Shown piece after piece: positions 34,696-43,524 of a stretch of DNA of 64,000 nucleotides. The notes under the pieces were generated by a model. It did not search any database, was not told the DNA's origin, and saw only the letters and a program-made list of their open reading frames with translations. Origin of the DNA: Verrucomicrobiota bacterium. Its GTDB lineage: Bacteria; Verrucomicrobiota; Verrucomicrobiia; Opitutales; Opitutaceae. Made by a program: the position numbers and the translations under genes. The DNA lies in the NCBI GenBank assembly GCA_023416735.1, contig JAEZGX010000007.1, positions 48,367-112,366 on the forward strand, given 5' to 3'. Every line of letters starts with the position of its first letter. Positions within the stretch are counted from its first letter, which is position 1.

Positions 34696-35940
34696 ATGAT
34701 TTTCTCCGCTCGCCGCCGCGCGAGATGCTTCAACCTGACAAGTCTCCTGCTCGGTGCGCTGGCCGCAGCGTTGTTGCTGGGTGGATGCGTGTCTCCACCG
34801 TCCGAATACCGCGAGCCGCCGGTGTTGGCCGCGGAGGAGCGAACGGCGCACAACCTGCGGGTGTTCGACCGTGTGTGGGAGCTGGTGAACGAGAAGTATT
34901 TCGATGCGAGCTTTCGCGGCGTCGACTGGCAGGCGATGCGCGAACGTTATCGGCCGCAGGCGCGAGGCGCGAAGGATGAAGAGGAATTGTATGATGCGAT
35001 CAATCGGATGTGTGCCGAGTTGAAGGAATCGCATCTCGTGGCGCTGACGCCTCGGCTCACGCATGAGAAACGGGTTGAGCACCGGCCCGCGATCGGTCTG
35101 CGCTGGACGGAAGTGGAAGGCGCGCGGGTGGTGACCGACGTGTTGCCGAACGGACCGGCGGCGAGGGCGGGCGTGGAACGCGGCTGGCTGATTGTGTCGC
35201 GCAATGGCGAACCCTTGCGCGTGGACGACCGGTTCGTGATGCGGCTTGGGCAGCCGGTGGTGTTCGAGTTTCTGGATCGCGACGACGAGACGCGGCGCTT
35301 GTCGATGTTGCCGGCGCTGGTGAATTTTGAACGCGCGGAAGTGCTGACGCTGGAAAACGGCGCGCTGTATTTGCGCTTCGATCATTTCGCGGCTGAGACG
35401 GTGTTTTGGATGCGGCGGCAATTGCGGGCACATCGCGACGCGCCGGCCGTGATTTTGGATCTGCGCGAGAACCGCGGCGGCGACACCTTTGCGCTGCGGG
35501 TGGCGTTGGCGGATTTTTTTGCAGAGCAAGTGGCGGAAGGCCGGATCGTGAGTCGCGGCGGGAAGACGAAGGAATCGCGCAGCTTTGGCTGGGGTGCGAT
35601 GCGCTATGGCGGCCGCGTGATCGTGCTGATCGGGCCGGGCACGGGGAGTGCCGCGGAGATTTTTTCGCACGTGCTGCAGCATCACGGGCGCGCGACGATT
35701 GTCGGAAGGAAGACTGCGGGGGCGGTGATTTATTCGCGGTCTTATCGGTTGCCCGGCGGTGGAGAGCTGCAGGTGCCGGTGAGCGATTACATCGGATTGG
35801 ATGGCCGGCGGCTGGAAGGGCGTGGAGTTTTGCCGGATGTTGAACTGCCGATGCCGACGCTCGAGGATCGCCGCGCCGTGCGCGACCTGGAGATGGCGAA
35901 GGCGTTGCAGATTCTGGCGGACGAGGCGCCCCGTAGATAG
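34696..35940 (+). CDS. S41-family (C-terminal processing) protease, lipoprotein
   Basis: The 414-residue protein starts with a lipoprotein signal (LTSLLLGALAAALLLGGCVS, lipobox LGGC). It continues with an N-terminal helical domain (WELVNEKYFDASFRGVDWQ), a PDZ-like region (VLPNGPAARAGVERGWLIV) and the S41 catalytic core. Key motifs are VILDLRENRGGD, GPGTGSAAEIFSHVLQHHG (catalytic Ser) and VGRKTAGAV (Lys general base). It would be a lipid-anchored periplasmic tail-specific protease. I chose ATG 34696, just before the signal peptide; an earlier in-frame start at 34618 would add 26 residues. It is followed by parC after 73 bp. Confidence 0.9.
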   Translation: MIFSARRRARCFNLTSLLLGALAAALLLGGCVSPPSEYREPPVLAAEERTAHNLRVFDRVWELVNEKYFDASFRGVDWQAMRERYRPQARGAKDEEELYDAINRMCAELKESHLVALTPRLTHEKRVEHRPAIGLRWTEVEGARVVTDVLPNGPAARAGVERGWLIVSRNGEPLRVDDRFVMRLGQPVVFEFLDRDDETRRLSMLPALVNFERAEVLTLENGALYLRFDHFAAETVFWMRRQLRAHRDAPAVILDLRENRGGDTFALRVALADFFAEQVAEGRIVSRGGKTKESRSFGWGAMRYGGRVIVLIGPGTGSAAEIFSHVLQHHGRATIVGRKTAGAVIYSRSYRLPGGGELQVPVSDYIGLDGRRLEGRGVLPDVELPMPTLEDRRAVRDLEMAKALQILADEAPRR

Positions 35941-36013
35941 CGGGCGGGATTGCACGACTGCCGCTTGACGCGCGCGGCAGCCCACCCCAAACCTGCGCGC
36001 TGTTTCGCTCTCG

Positions 36014-38212
36014 ATGGCCCGAAAGAAATCTTCGAAAAACTCCGATCAGCCTGAACTCCCGCTCGACGCCAGCGTCGAGCAGGGCGCGCCCGAGAAAAAA
36101 GGCGGGAAGGCCACGGCGCCGGAGATGGCGCAACGCTCGGGAGCGGGCGCGGACTCGAAGCCGGACGAGCCGAAAGGCGATCAGGTGGTGACGGTGCCGT
36201 CGGCGCCGATTCCTCCGCCGCCGCGGCGGGGCGGCGCGAAAGTGCAGGACGAGGATTCGCCGCTGGCGTTGAGTTACCGGAATTGGTTTCTCGACTACGC
36301 GAGCTATGTGATTCTTGACCGCGCGGTGCCGCATATCGATGACGGCCTCAAGCCGGTGCAACGGCGAATCCTGCACACGTTGTGGGACATGGACGACGGC
36401 CGCTTTCACAAAGTGGCCAACATCGTCGGCCGGACGATGTCGCTGCATCCCCACGGCGACGCGTCGATCGGCGCGGCGTTGGTGGCGATCGGGCAGCGGG
36501 CGTTCCTCGTGGAGCCGCAGGGTAATTTCGGCAATCTGTTGACGGGCGACGATGCGGCGGCGTCGCGTTACATTGAGGCGCGCCTGACGAATTTTGCGAA
36601 GGACGTGCTCTTCAATCCGAAGACCACCACCTGGCAGCTGAGCTACGACGGACGCGCAAAGGAGCCGGTGACGCTGCCGGCGAAGTTTCCGGTCGTGTTG
36701 CTCGAAGGCGCCGAAGGTATCGCGGTCGGTCTCGCGACGAAGATTCTCCCGCACAATTTCAACGATCTCTGCCGCGCAGCGATCAATCATCTGCAAGGAA
36801 AGTCGTTCCGCATTTTCCCTGATTTTCCGACGGGCGGCATCGCGGACTTCTCGGAATACAACGACGGCGAGCGCGGCGGAAAGGTGAAGGTTCGCGCGAA
36901 GATCGAAGTTCGCAGCAAGTATCTGCTCGCGATCACCGAGTTGCCCTATGGCGCGACGACGGAATCGCTGATCGAATCGATCCTCGCGGCGAACGCGAAA
37001 GGGAAGATCAAGATCCGGCACGTCGACGACAACACGGCGGATTCGGTGGAGATCCTCGTTCATCTTCCGCAGGGCAGCGATCCCGAGAAGGTGATCCAAC
37101 AGCTCTACGTGTTTACGAATTGCCAGTCGAATTTGTCGCCGGCGGCGTGCGTGATCGTGACGGATGAGACGACCGGGCAGGATCGGCCGGAGTTTCTCGG
37201 CGTGCGCGAAATCCTGAAACGCACGGTCGACAAGACGAAGGCGCTGCTGAAGCAGGAGCTCGAAATCAAGCTCGAGGAATTGGAGCAGCAGTGGCACTGG
37301 GACTCGCTCGAACGGATCTTCATCGAGGAGCGGATCTATCGCCGGATCGAGAAATCCAAGACGTGGGAAAGCGTGCTGGAGGAGATTCGCGAAGGCTTGA
37401 AGCCGTTCGTGAAAAACCTGCGCCGCGAAGTGACGGACGACGACATCACGCGTCTGACTGAAATCCGCATCAAGCGGATCTCGGCTTACAACCGTTTCCA
37501 AGCGGACGAAGCGATCGCGAAGATCGAGGCGGGAATCAAGGAGACGAAGAACAATCTGAAGAACCTCACGGCCTATACCGTGGCCTGGTTCGAGATGTTG
37601 CAGGAGAAATATGGCAAGGGGCTGAAACGCCGCACGAGCTACGACGAGATCGAGCAGATCGACGCGGCGCAGGTCGTATCCGCGAATCAACGACTCTACG
37701 TCAATCGCGATGACGGCTTTATCGGGCTGAACTGGCGGCAGCACGAGTTCGTGCAGGAGTGCACGATTCTCGACAGCGTGTTGACGATCATGCGCGACGG
37801 TTCGCTCAAGGTCGCGAAAGTCGCGGACAAGGTCTTCATGGGCCGCGACATCATCCACATCGGGATCTTCCCGAAGGAAGGCGACGCGAACTTCTACACG
37901 ATGGTGTATCAGGACAAGGAAAGCGGGAAGGCTTTCGCGAAACGCTTCCAGATCGGCGGACTCTCGCGCGACAAATTGTATCCCCTCGTGAAGTCCGAAG
38001 GGTCCAAAGTCGTTTATCTCGACGTTAGCAAATCGGAGAAGGAGATGCCGAAAAAGCTGCAGATCTTCATCGACGGCCGCAGCGGCGCGCGGGTGCGCGA
38101 GCTCGAATTCGATCTCAGCGCGGTGCCAGTGAGCTCGCGCAGCGCGAAGGGCCTGACCGTCACGAAGTGGCCGGTCAAAGACGTGAAGCGCGTCGACCTC
38201 GCGCTGCGTTGA
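36014..38212 (+). CDS. parC: DNA topoisomerase IV subunit A (GyrA/ParC family)
   Basis: The 732-residue protein has a ~75-residue low-complexity N-terminus, then the breakage-reunion domain. Motifs are YASYVILDRAVPHIDDGLKP, VQRRILHTLWDMDDGRF, SLHPHGDASIGAALVAIGQR and the catalytic Tyr in ASRYIEARLT. A coiled-coil tower and a C-terminal domain with no canonical GyrA box follow; missing GyrA-box beta-pinwheels favour topoisomerase IV. With ParE it decatenates replicated DNA. The gene is separated from parE by a membrane protein, a transferase pair and a protease, an unusual spacing. The acid phosphatase gene starts 8 bp after the stop. Confidence 0.88.
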   Translation: MARKKSSKNSDQPELPLDASVEQGAPEKKGGKATAPEMAQRSGAGADSKPDEPKGDQVVTVPSAPIPPPPRRGGAKVQDEDSPLALSYRNWFLDYASYVILDRAVPHIDDGLKPVQRRILHTLWDMDDGRFHKVANIVGRTMSLHPHGDASIGAALVAIGQRAFLVEPQGNFGNLLTGDDAAASRYIEARLTNFAKDVLFNPKTTTWQLSYDGRAKEPVTLPAKFPVVLLEGAEGIAVGLATKILPHNFNDLCRAAINHLQGKSFRIFPDFPTGGIADFSEYNDGERGGKVKVRAKIEVRSKYLLAITELPYGATTESLIESILAANAKGKIKIRHVDDNTADSVEILVHLPQGSDPEKVIQQLYVFTNCQSNLSPAACVIVTDETTGQDRPEFLGVREILKRTVDKTKALLKQELEIKLEELEQQWHWDSLERIFIEERIYRRIEKSKTWESVLEEIREGLKPFVKNLRREVTDDDITRLTEIRIKRISAYNRFQADEAIAKIEAGIKETKNNLKNLTAYTVAWFEMLQEKYGKGLKRRTSYDEIEQIDAAQVVSANQRLYVNRDDGFIGLNWRQHEFVQECTILDSVLTIMRDGSLKVAKVADKVFMGRDIIHIGIFPKEGDANFYTMVYQDKESGKAFAKRFQIGGLSRDKLYPLVKSEGSKVVYLDVSKSEKEMPKKLQIFIDGRSGARVRELEFDLSAVPVSSRSAKGLTVTKWPVKDVKRVDLALR

Positions 38213-38220
38213 TCGAGGCC

Positions 38221-38910
38221 ATGGTGCGTCTGCGAACCGGTGATTGGGCCGGGATGAGTTTCGTGCTGGCGGCTCTGGTGTTTGCGCTAAGCGCGAGCGT
38301 GAGCGTGGCGGAGCCGCGCAATCTCGACGTGTTGAAGCGCGAGATTCGCGCGTATGTGAAATCTGGAGACTACGAGCGGGAGGTCGCTCGCGTGGCAACC
38401 AGGGCGCGGAGCTGGATCGAGGAACGCGCGGCGCGCGATGCCCGCGGCGTGGCGGGGCGGCAAAAACTCGCGGTCGTGATGGATCTCGACGAAACGTTGC
38501 TCTCGAACTGGCCCTCGATGAACGACGCGGATTTTGCCTACGTGCCGGCGGCTTGGGATGTGTGGGTGGATCGCGGCGAAGCGCCAGCGATCGAAGCCGT
38601 GCGAGAGGTTTATCGCGCGGCGCGCGCGGCGGGCGTGGCGGTGTTTTTTCTCACGGGGAGAACCGAGCGCGATCGCGCGGGCACGGAGAAGAATTTGCGC
38701 GCGATCGATTGCGCGGATTATGAAGCATTGATCTGCCGCGCGGCGGAGGTGAAAGGCACGAATGCCGATTACAAGGCGGCGGAACGCCGGCGCCTCATCG
38801 ATCAAGGATACGTGATCGTGGCGAATATCGGCGATCAGGACAGTGATCTCGCCGGCGGTTTCGCGGAGCGGATCTTCAAGCTGCCGAATCCGTTTTATTT
38901 GACGGAGTGA
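38221..38910 (+). CDS. Acid phosphatase, HAD superfamily subfamily IIIB, exported
   Basis: The 229-residue protein has a hydrophobic export signal (MSFVLAALVFALSASVSVA) and the acid phosphatase (class B/e(P4)-like) core. The HAD motif I is AVVMDLDETLLSN with nucleophile and acid Asp. Motif II is FFLTGRTERDRAGTEKNL, and the late VIVANIGDQDSDLAGG supplies acidic metal ligands. These are secreted or lipid-anchored nonspecific phosphatases, often working on nucleotides. The start ATG 38221 is 8 bp after parC. It ends shortly before the chemotaxis block, convergent with cheW. Confidence 0.85.
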   Translation: MVRLRTGDWAGMSFVLAALVFALSASVSVAEPRNLDVLKREIRAYVKSGDYEREVARVATRARSWIEERAARDARGVAGRQKLAVVMDLDETLLSNWPSMNDADFAYVPAAWDVWVDRGEAPAIEAVREVYRAARAAGVAVFFLTGRTERDRAGTEKNLRAIDCADYEALICRAAEVKGTNADYKAAERRRLIDQGYVIVANIGDQDSDLAGGFAERIFKLPNPFYLTE

Positions 38911-38926
38911 GGCGCCCGCGGCCGGG

Positions 38927-39424
38927 TCAGTTCGCTGCTTGAGCGATGACTTGGACGGTTTCGGGGGCGACGACGCGATCGATGTCGAGCAGCGTCTTCA
39001 CCTGGCCTTTCACCTTGGCCATGCCGAGCAGGTAAGTCGTGTCGATCTTGGTGCCGAAGTCGGGCGTCGGCTCGATTTCTTGATCGGTCAACGTCACGAC
39101 TTCTTCGACGCTGTCGACGATGAGGCCCATTTGAACGGTCTGTTCGGAAGGAAGCGTGACCTGGACGACGACGATGCACGTGCGCTCGGCGAACTCGGCT
39201 TTGAGGCCGAATTTCACGCGGAGATCGACCACCGGGATGACGCGACCGCGCAGGTTGATCACCCCTTTCACGAAGGCCGGCATTTGCGGCACGGGGGTGA
39301 TCTTTTGCATGCGGATGATCTCGCGAACCTTCAGGACGGCGATGCCGTAGGCTTCGTTCTCAAGAACGACGGTCAGGTATTTGCCGGCGAGCTTGGAGAC
39401 GGCGGGAGCGGGCGCGTTGGACAT
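38927..39424 (-). CDS. cheW: Chemotaxis coupling protein CheW
   Basis: The 165-residue protein is a single CheW domain with the two SH3-like barrels: GKYLTVVLENEAYGIAVLKV, REIIRMQKITPVPQMPAFVKG, VINLRGRVIPVVDLRVKFGL and MGLIVDSVEEVVTL. It links chemoreceptors to the CheA kinase in polar arrays. I start at ATG 39424 (MSNAPAPAVSKLAGKYL); an in-frame start further upstream has no similarity. It lies 81 bp downstream of the chemoreceptor gene on the same strand, so the two are probably co-transcribed from the sigma-28-like promoter upstream of the receptor. Confidence 0.93.
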   Translation of the reverse strand: MSNAPAPAVSKLAGKYLTVVLENEAYGIAVLKVREIIRMQKITPVPQMPAFVKGVINLRGRVIPVVDLRVKFGLKAEFAERTCIVVVQVTLPSEQTVQMGLIVDSVEEVVTLTDQEIEPTPDFGTKIDTTYLLGMAKVKGQVKTLLDIDRVVAPETVQVIAQAAN

Positions 39425-39505
39425 GGTGAAAGGGGCCAGCGCGCGCGGGCGCACTGGCGCTGATTACGTTTCGGTTCGATCGGGTGAGAGGTTTAGCGAA
39501 ATCGG

Positions 39506-41110
39506 TCAATGGCCACCGACGCTCTTCTGCGGGTCCGATCCGATGTCCGCGAAATGCAGATCCTCGGAACTGGGTGGGGGAGCGGCGTTGCGGCCGATCA
39601 ACCGGGGACGCCGTAATGAGCTGTCGTTGGGCGGGGGAATGCCACGGGAGGAATTCTTCGTGCTGTCTAAAGGCGGGAGTGCGGCGGCGCCTTCAACGAG
39701 GCGGCGCAAATCGGCGACGAGTTCCTGCATCGCGACGGCTTGCGCGCTGAGTTCTTCCGCGGCGGCGGCGGTTTCCTCGGCGTTGCCGGCGTTGGACTGC
39801 GTGACTTTGTCCATCTGACCGACGGTCGTATTCACTTGGTGGATGCCCTGATTTTGCTCGTGCGAGGCGGTGGCGATTTCGGCGACGAGCGCGTCCACCT
39901 TGCGGGCTTTGTCGAGGATTTGTCCGAGCGATTCGGCGACTTTGCTGGAGAGGCGAACGCCCTGTTCGCTCTTGCTGATCGCAACTTCGATCTTGGCGGC
40001 GGTTTCTTTCGCGGACTGCGCGGAACGTTGGGCGAGGCTGCGCACTTCCTCGGCGACGACGGCGAAGCCCATGCCGGCTTCGCCGGCGCGCGCGGCTTCG
40101 ACGGCGGCGTTGAGCGCGAGGATGTTGGTTTGGAACGCGATCTCGTCGATCGTCTTGATGATTTTGGAGATGTCGGAGGAGGACGTTTTGATTTCGTCCA
40201 TCGCGATGTTCATGGCCTGCATGTCGGCGGCGCAGGTGTCGGCCGCGAGGCGGGTTTGGTTCGAGAGGTCCTTGGTCTGCTGGGCGCTGTCGGAATTGCG
40301 TTTGGTCATGCTCGCGAGTTCTTCGATCGAGGCGCTTGTTTCCTCGAGGCTCGCGGCCTGTTCGCTGGCGCCTTGGGCGAGCGATTGGCTTGCGCTTGCG
40401 ACCTGGTTCGCGGCAGAGGTGACTTGGGTGGAGGTATCGTCAAGGGCGGCGCTGATCCGATCGATGGTGCGGTTGACCTGGCGGGTGATCACATAGCCGG
40501 CCGCGAGCGAGAGGGCGATCGTGCCGGCGGAGAGTGTGAGGCCGAGCATTCGGGCGGATGACATGGTGGCGGCGATTTCCGCGCCCGAGGCGTCGGCAGC
40601 GGTGCGGTTGTAAGTGACGCAATCGATGAGGACTTTCTCGTAGTCGCGGTAAGCGGCTGCGCCGGTGGTTTCGAAGAGCGTCTCGGCGTCTTCCACCCGG
40701 CCCGCCAAACTCAGTGCGTTGATCTGCTCCGCGATTGAACGGTAATGAGCGAGGGCCGGAGCGACTCGCGCCGCGAGACGACGTTCTTCGTCGTTACGGA
40801 TCGTGTTTTGGTAGTGTTCCAGCGTTCGGTCGATCTCGGCGGCCAACGCCCTTCGCTGCTCATCGAGCGATTCGCGTTCGGCAACGCTGTCCGACGTAAT
40901 GTGCTGCATGGCGAGCACGCGATACGCCAACGTCTTTTGAAGCGCCTCGTTGGTGTAAGCGACACCCGGAAGGTTGTCGGCGAGAATCGTGTCCACATGG
41001 CGGGAGATCCCCGCGAGGGAGAGAAAGAAGGAGGCGGCGAGGATGCTGATTAGCAGGAGAGGTGTGGCGAAGCCCGTGGCAAGGAGCTTGCGAATGGTCC
41101 AATTTTTCAT
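39506..41110 (-). CDS. Methyl-accepting chemotaxis protein
   Basis: The 534-residue receptor has an N-terminal membrane helix (LLATGFATPLLLISILAASF), a ~150-residue periplasmic four-helix-bundle domain (TSDSVAERESLDEQRRALA), a second helix near 195-215 (LGLTLSAGTIALSLAAGYVI) and a cytoplasmic signalling coiled coil. A HAMP domain is not evident: the second helix runs straight into ITRQVNRTIDRISAALDD. The hairpin tip is IDEIAFQTNILALNAAVEAA. Glutamine/glutamate methylation-like stretches flank it (QGASEQAASLEETSASIEEL). The C-terminus ends in a Pro-rich tail with no CheR-tethering pentapeptide. Confidence 0.92.
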   Translation of the reverse strand: MKNWTIRKLLATGFATPLLLISILAASFFLSLAGISRHVDTILADNLPGVAYTNEALQKTLAYRVLAMQHITSDSVAERESLDEQRRALAAEIDRTLEHYQNTIRNDEERRLAARVAPALAHYRSIAEQINALSLAGRVEDAETLFETTGAAAYRDYEKVLIDCVTYNRTAADASGAEIAATMSSARMLGLTLSAGTIALSLAAGYVITRQVNRTIDRISAALDDTSTQVTSAANQVASASQSLAQGASEQAASLEETSASIEELASMTKRNSDSAQQTKDLSNQTRLAADTCAADMQAMNIAMDEIKTSSSDISKIIKTIDEIAFQTNILALNAAVEAARAGEAGMGFAVVAEEVRSLAQRSAQSAKETAAKIEVAISKSEQGVRLSSKVAESLGQILDKARKVDALVAEIATASHEQNQGIHQVNTTVGQMDKVTQSNAGNAEETAAAAEELSAQAVAMQELVADLRRLVEGAAALPPLDSTKNSSRGIPPPNDSSLRRPRLIGRNAAPPPSSEDLHFADIGSDPQKSVGGH

Positions 41111-41118
41111 CCCGGATT

Positions 41119-41145
41119 TTAGCGGCGCGCCAGGCGGGGACTTGA
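41119..41145 (-). promoter_or_regulatory. Sigma-28-like promoter of the chemoreceptor-cheW operon
   Basis: On the minus strand TCAAGTCC is followed after exactly 11 bases by GCCGCTAA, against the flagellar sigma-28 consensus TAAAGTTT-N11-GCCGATAA (7 of 8 in the -10 part). The -10 ends 9 bp before the start codon, so the transcript would be nearly leaderless. Confidence 0.6.
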
Positions 41146-41271
41146 TCGGGATAACATGCCGTTTATCGAAAATTCCTGTTCATTTCTTGGCACCTGCCGA
41201 ACGCCTGCTTTTGGGCGATGCCGCGGACGGCGGCGAAATGCGCCCGCGGCGAAGGAACGCAGGCTTTGCGT

Positions 41272-41298
41272 TCAAGATTGGCGGGCGTGCGCCGAAGA
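41272..41298 (+). promoter_or_regulatory. Sigma-28-like promoter of cheA
   Basis: TCAAGATT, an 11-base spacer and GCCGAAGA (6 of 8 to the consensus -10) lie 24 bp upstream of cheA ATG 41323. The spacing is the same as for the receptor promoter on the other strand, which supports both. Confidence 0.55.
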
Positions 41299-41322
41299 AA
41301 GGCGGACAGCTGTTTTTGCTCC

Positions 41323-43488
41323 ATGCCCATTTCCCCGGAGTCCTTCAAGGCGCTGGACGACGCCGCCAATCGTCTCGCCGCCGAATCCATCCTCGCGCAA
41401 GCGGGTCGCGATGACGGATTGGTGCCAGCGTATAGTTTGCTGAGCGATCTGCGGGACCTCGCCGAGAGCGAGACTGCGTTGCATGGACCGATCGTGGCGA
41501 CGCATGCGGTGCTCGAGCAGTTGCTCGACAACGCGAAACCCTTCGACGACACGACACTGGGTAAACTCCGGCAGCTGGTCGAGTGGCTGCCGGGAGCGAT
41601 CGATGCTGTGGAGTCGGGAGCGACGCCGCCGGAATTTGACGCCGCGGCGGCGACGAGTGCGCCGGTGGCGAGTTCGGTTTCAGCCGCGGCGGGCGAGGAG
41701 AGCGAGTCGCCGGACGTGCTGATGACGCTGCACCTCGAGGAAAACCACGAGCTTCTCGGCGAGTTCTATAACGAGGCGGTCGATCATCTTCAGCAAATCG
41801 AGGCGGCGCTGCTGGCGCTCGATCAGGAGCCGGATAACCCGGAGGCGCTCAACTCGATCTTCCGCTCGTTTCATACGATCAAGGGCAATGCCGGTTTTCT
41901 CGGGTTGATGCCGATGCATACGCTCGCGCACGAAGTCGAATCGTTGCTCGACCTCGCGCGGAACCGTCAGCTCCGCCTGAACGCCGCGATTATAACGGAA
42001 ATTCTGCGCAGCCGTGACGCGCTTGTCGCGCTCACGCAGCAAGTGGCACTCGCGCTCGAGAAAGGGCAGTTGCCCGACCAGATCATTCCGGTGGGGCATC
42101 TGATTCGCGCGGTCAAACGCCTCGCGTCCAATCCCGCGGCAGCCGCGGTGGAGCCGGTGACGAAAACTTCGGCGGCGGTCCCGCGAGCCGAAGCGACGGT
42201 TGAGGTTCCGCTGCCTGCGTCTCCTGCCGGAGAAACGCAGACGCCTTTCGTCGCTGCGTCGCAGAGCCAGGCGCCCGGTTCGGGCGCGGCGAATGGAAAG
42301 TCATCTGCCGCTCCGGTGAAAGTGGCGTCGGGCGGCACCGTCCGGGTCAACACCGAGAAGCTCGACTCGTTGATGGATGTCGTGGGCGAACTCGTGATCG
42401 TGCAAAGCCAGCTGCTCGAGACGGCGCGGCAGCACGGCGAAAACAACGGATCGCCGCTGCAGCGCAATGTCGCGCAACTCTCGCGCATCACGAAGGAGCT
42501 GCAGCACACGGCGATGTCGCTGCGCATGATTCCGATCAAGCAGAGCTTCCAGAAAATGGAACGGCTCGCGCGCGATCTCGCCCGCGACTTCGGCAAGAAA
42601 GTGCATTTCGTCACGAGCGGCGAAGACACCGAGCTTGATCGCACGGTGGTCGAGGAAATCGGTGATCCCCTTGTGCACATGGTGCGGAATGCACTCGATC
42701 ACGGCTTGGAGCCGACGGCCGCGCGTCTAGCGGCGGGAAAATCTGAAACGGGCACGTTGCACCTGAAGGCGTATCATCAAGGCAGCAACATCGTGATCGA
42801 GCTGCAGGATGACGGCCGGGGAATCGATCCCGCGAAGATCTTCAAGAAAGCGCTCGAAAAAGGCATCGTTTCGGCGGGTGAGGAGTTGAGCCGTGAAGAA
42901 ACGCTGGCGTTGATTTTTGCGCCCGGATTTTCGACTGCGGAAAAGGTCACAGCGGTGTCCGGCCGCGGCGTCGGCATGGACGTTGTGAAGCGCAACATCG
43001 AGAAGCTGCGCGGCAAGATCGAGATCACTTCCGAGGTGGGGAAGGGCTCGACCTTCAAGATCAAGCTGCCGCTGACGATGGCGATCATCGACGGCCTCGT
43101 GGTGCGGGTGGGGGACGATCGTTTCATTCTGCCGAGCACGTCGGTCCAGCGCGCACTGCGGCCGAGCCGTGAACATATTTCGACGGTGCATGGGCAAGGC
43201 GAGGTGCTCGATCTACGCGGACGATTGGTGCCGATTCACCGGCTGCACCGCCGCTTCGGCATTCCGCACAATGCGGAGAATCCGTGGGATGGCATCGTGG
43301 TCATCGTCGAACACTCCGGAAAAGTTTCCGCGCTGCTCGTCGACGAGATGGTGAGCAAACAGGAAGTCGTGATCAAAAATCTCGGCGCTTTCATGCAGAG
43401 CCTGCCCGGCGTGGCCGGCGGTGCGATCCTCGGCGACGGCAACATCGCGCTCATCCTCGATCCGGCGACGCTATTGCAGGCGGCCTAA
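41323..43488 (+). CDS. cheA: Chemotaxis histidine kinase CheA
   Basis: The 721-residue kinase has an unusual ~130-residue N-terminal region of no recognised family, then the histidine phosphotransfer domain (RSFHTIKGNAGFLG, His184), a ~115-residue Pro/Ala-rich linker with no visible P2, a P3 dimerisation helix pair (VNTEKLDSLMDVVGELVIVQ), the GHKL ATPase (DPLVHMVRNALDHGLE; LQDDGRGIDPAKI; SGRGVGMDVVKRNI) and a C-terminal CheW-like P5. It autophosphorylates on receptor signals and passes phosphate to response regulators. I start at ATG 41323, because the in-frame extension upstream overlaps the promoter. Confidence 0.93.
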   Translation: MPISPESFKALDDAANRLAAESILAQAGRDDGLVPAYSLLSDLRDLAESETALHGPIVATHAVLEQLLDNAKPFDDTTLGKLRQLVEWLPGAIDAVESGATPPEFDAAAATSAPVASSVSAAAGEESESPDVLMTLHLEENHELLGEFYNEAVDHLQQIEAALLALDQEPDNPEALNSIFRSFHTIKGNAGFLGLMPMHTLAHEVESLLDLARNRQLRLNAAIITEILRSRDALVALTQQVALALEKGQLPDQIIPVGHLIRAVKRLASNPAAAAVEPVTKTSAAVPRAEATVEVPLPASPAGETQTPFVAASQSQAPGSGAANGKSSAAPVKVASGGTVRVNTEKLDSLMDVVGELVIVQSQLLETARQHGENNGSPLQRNVAQLSRITKELQHTAMSLRMIPIKQSFQKMERLARDLARDFGKKVHFVTSGEDTELDRTVVEEIGDPLVHMVRNALDHGLEPTAARLAAGKSETGTLHLKAYHQGSNIVIELQDDGRGIDPAKIFKKALEKGIVSAGEELSREETLALIFAPGFSTAEKVTAVSGRGVGMDVVKRNIEKLRGKIEITSEVGKGSTFKIKLPLTMAIIDGLVVRVGDDRFILPSTSVQRALRPSREHISTVHGQGEVLDLRGRLVPIHRLHRRFGIPHNAENPWDGIVVIVEHSGKVSALLVDEMVSKQEVVIKNLGAFMQSLPGVAGGAILGDGNIALILDPATLLQAA

Positions 43489-43524
43489 GCCAATGACGTT
43501 TCTGAATTCGTTTCTCCTCCGCAC

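Noticed and set aside
35057..38398. A 1113-codon open frame on the minus strand
   Set aside because: It lies opposite parC and the S41 protease gene, and its product is an Arg/His/Leu-rich composition typical of antisense frames in GC-rich genes. No motifs were seen.
41185..41212. A TGGCACCTGCC sequence resembling a sigma-54 -24 element upstream of cheA
   Set aside because: The GC element is not at the required 10-base distance, and better sigma-28-like sites lie on either side.
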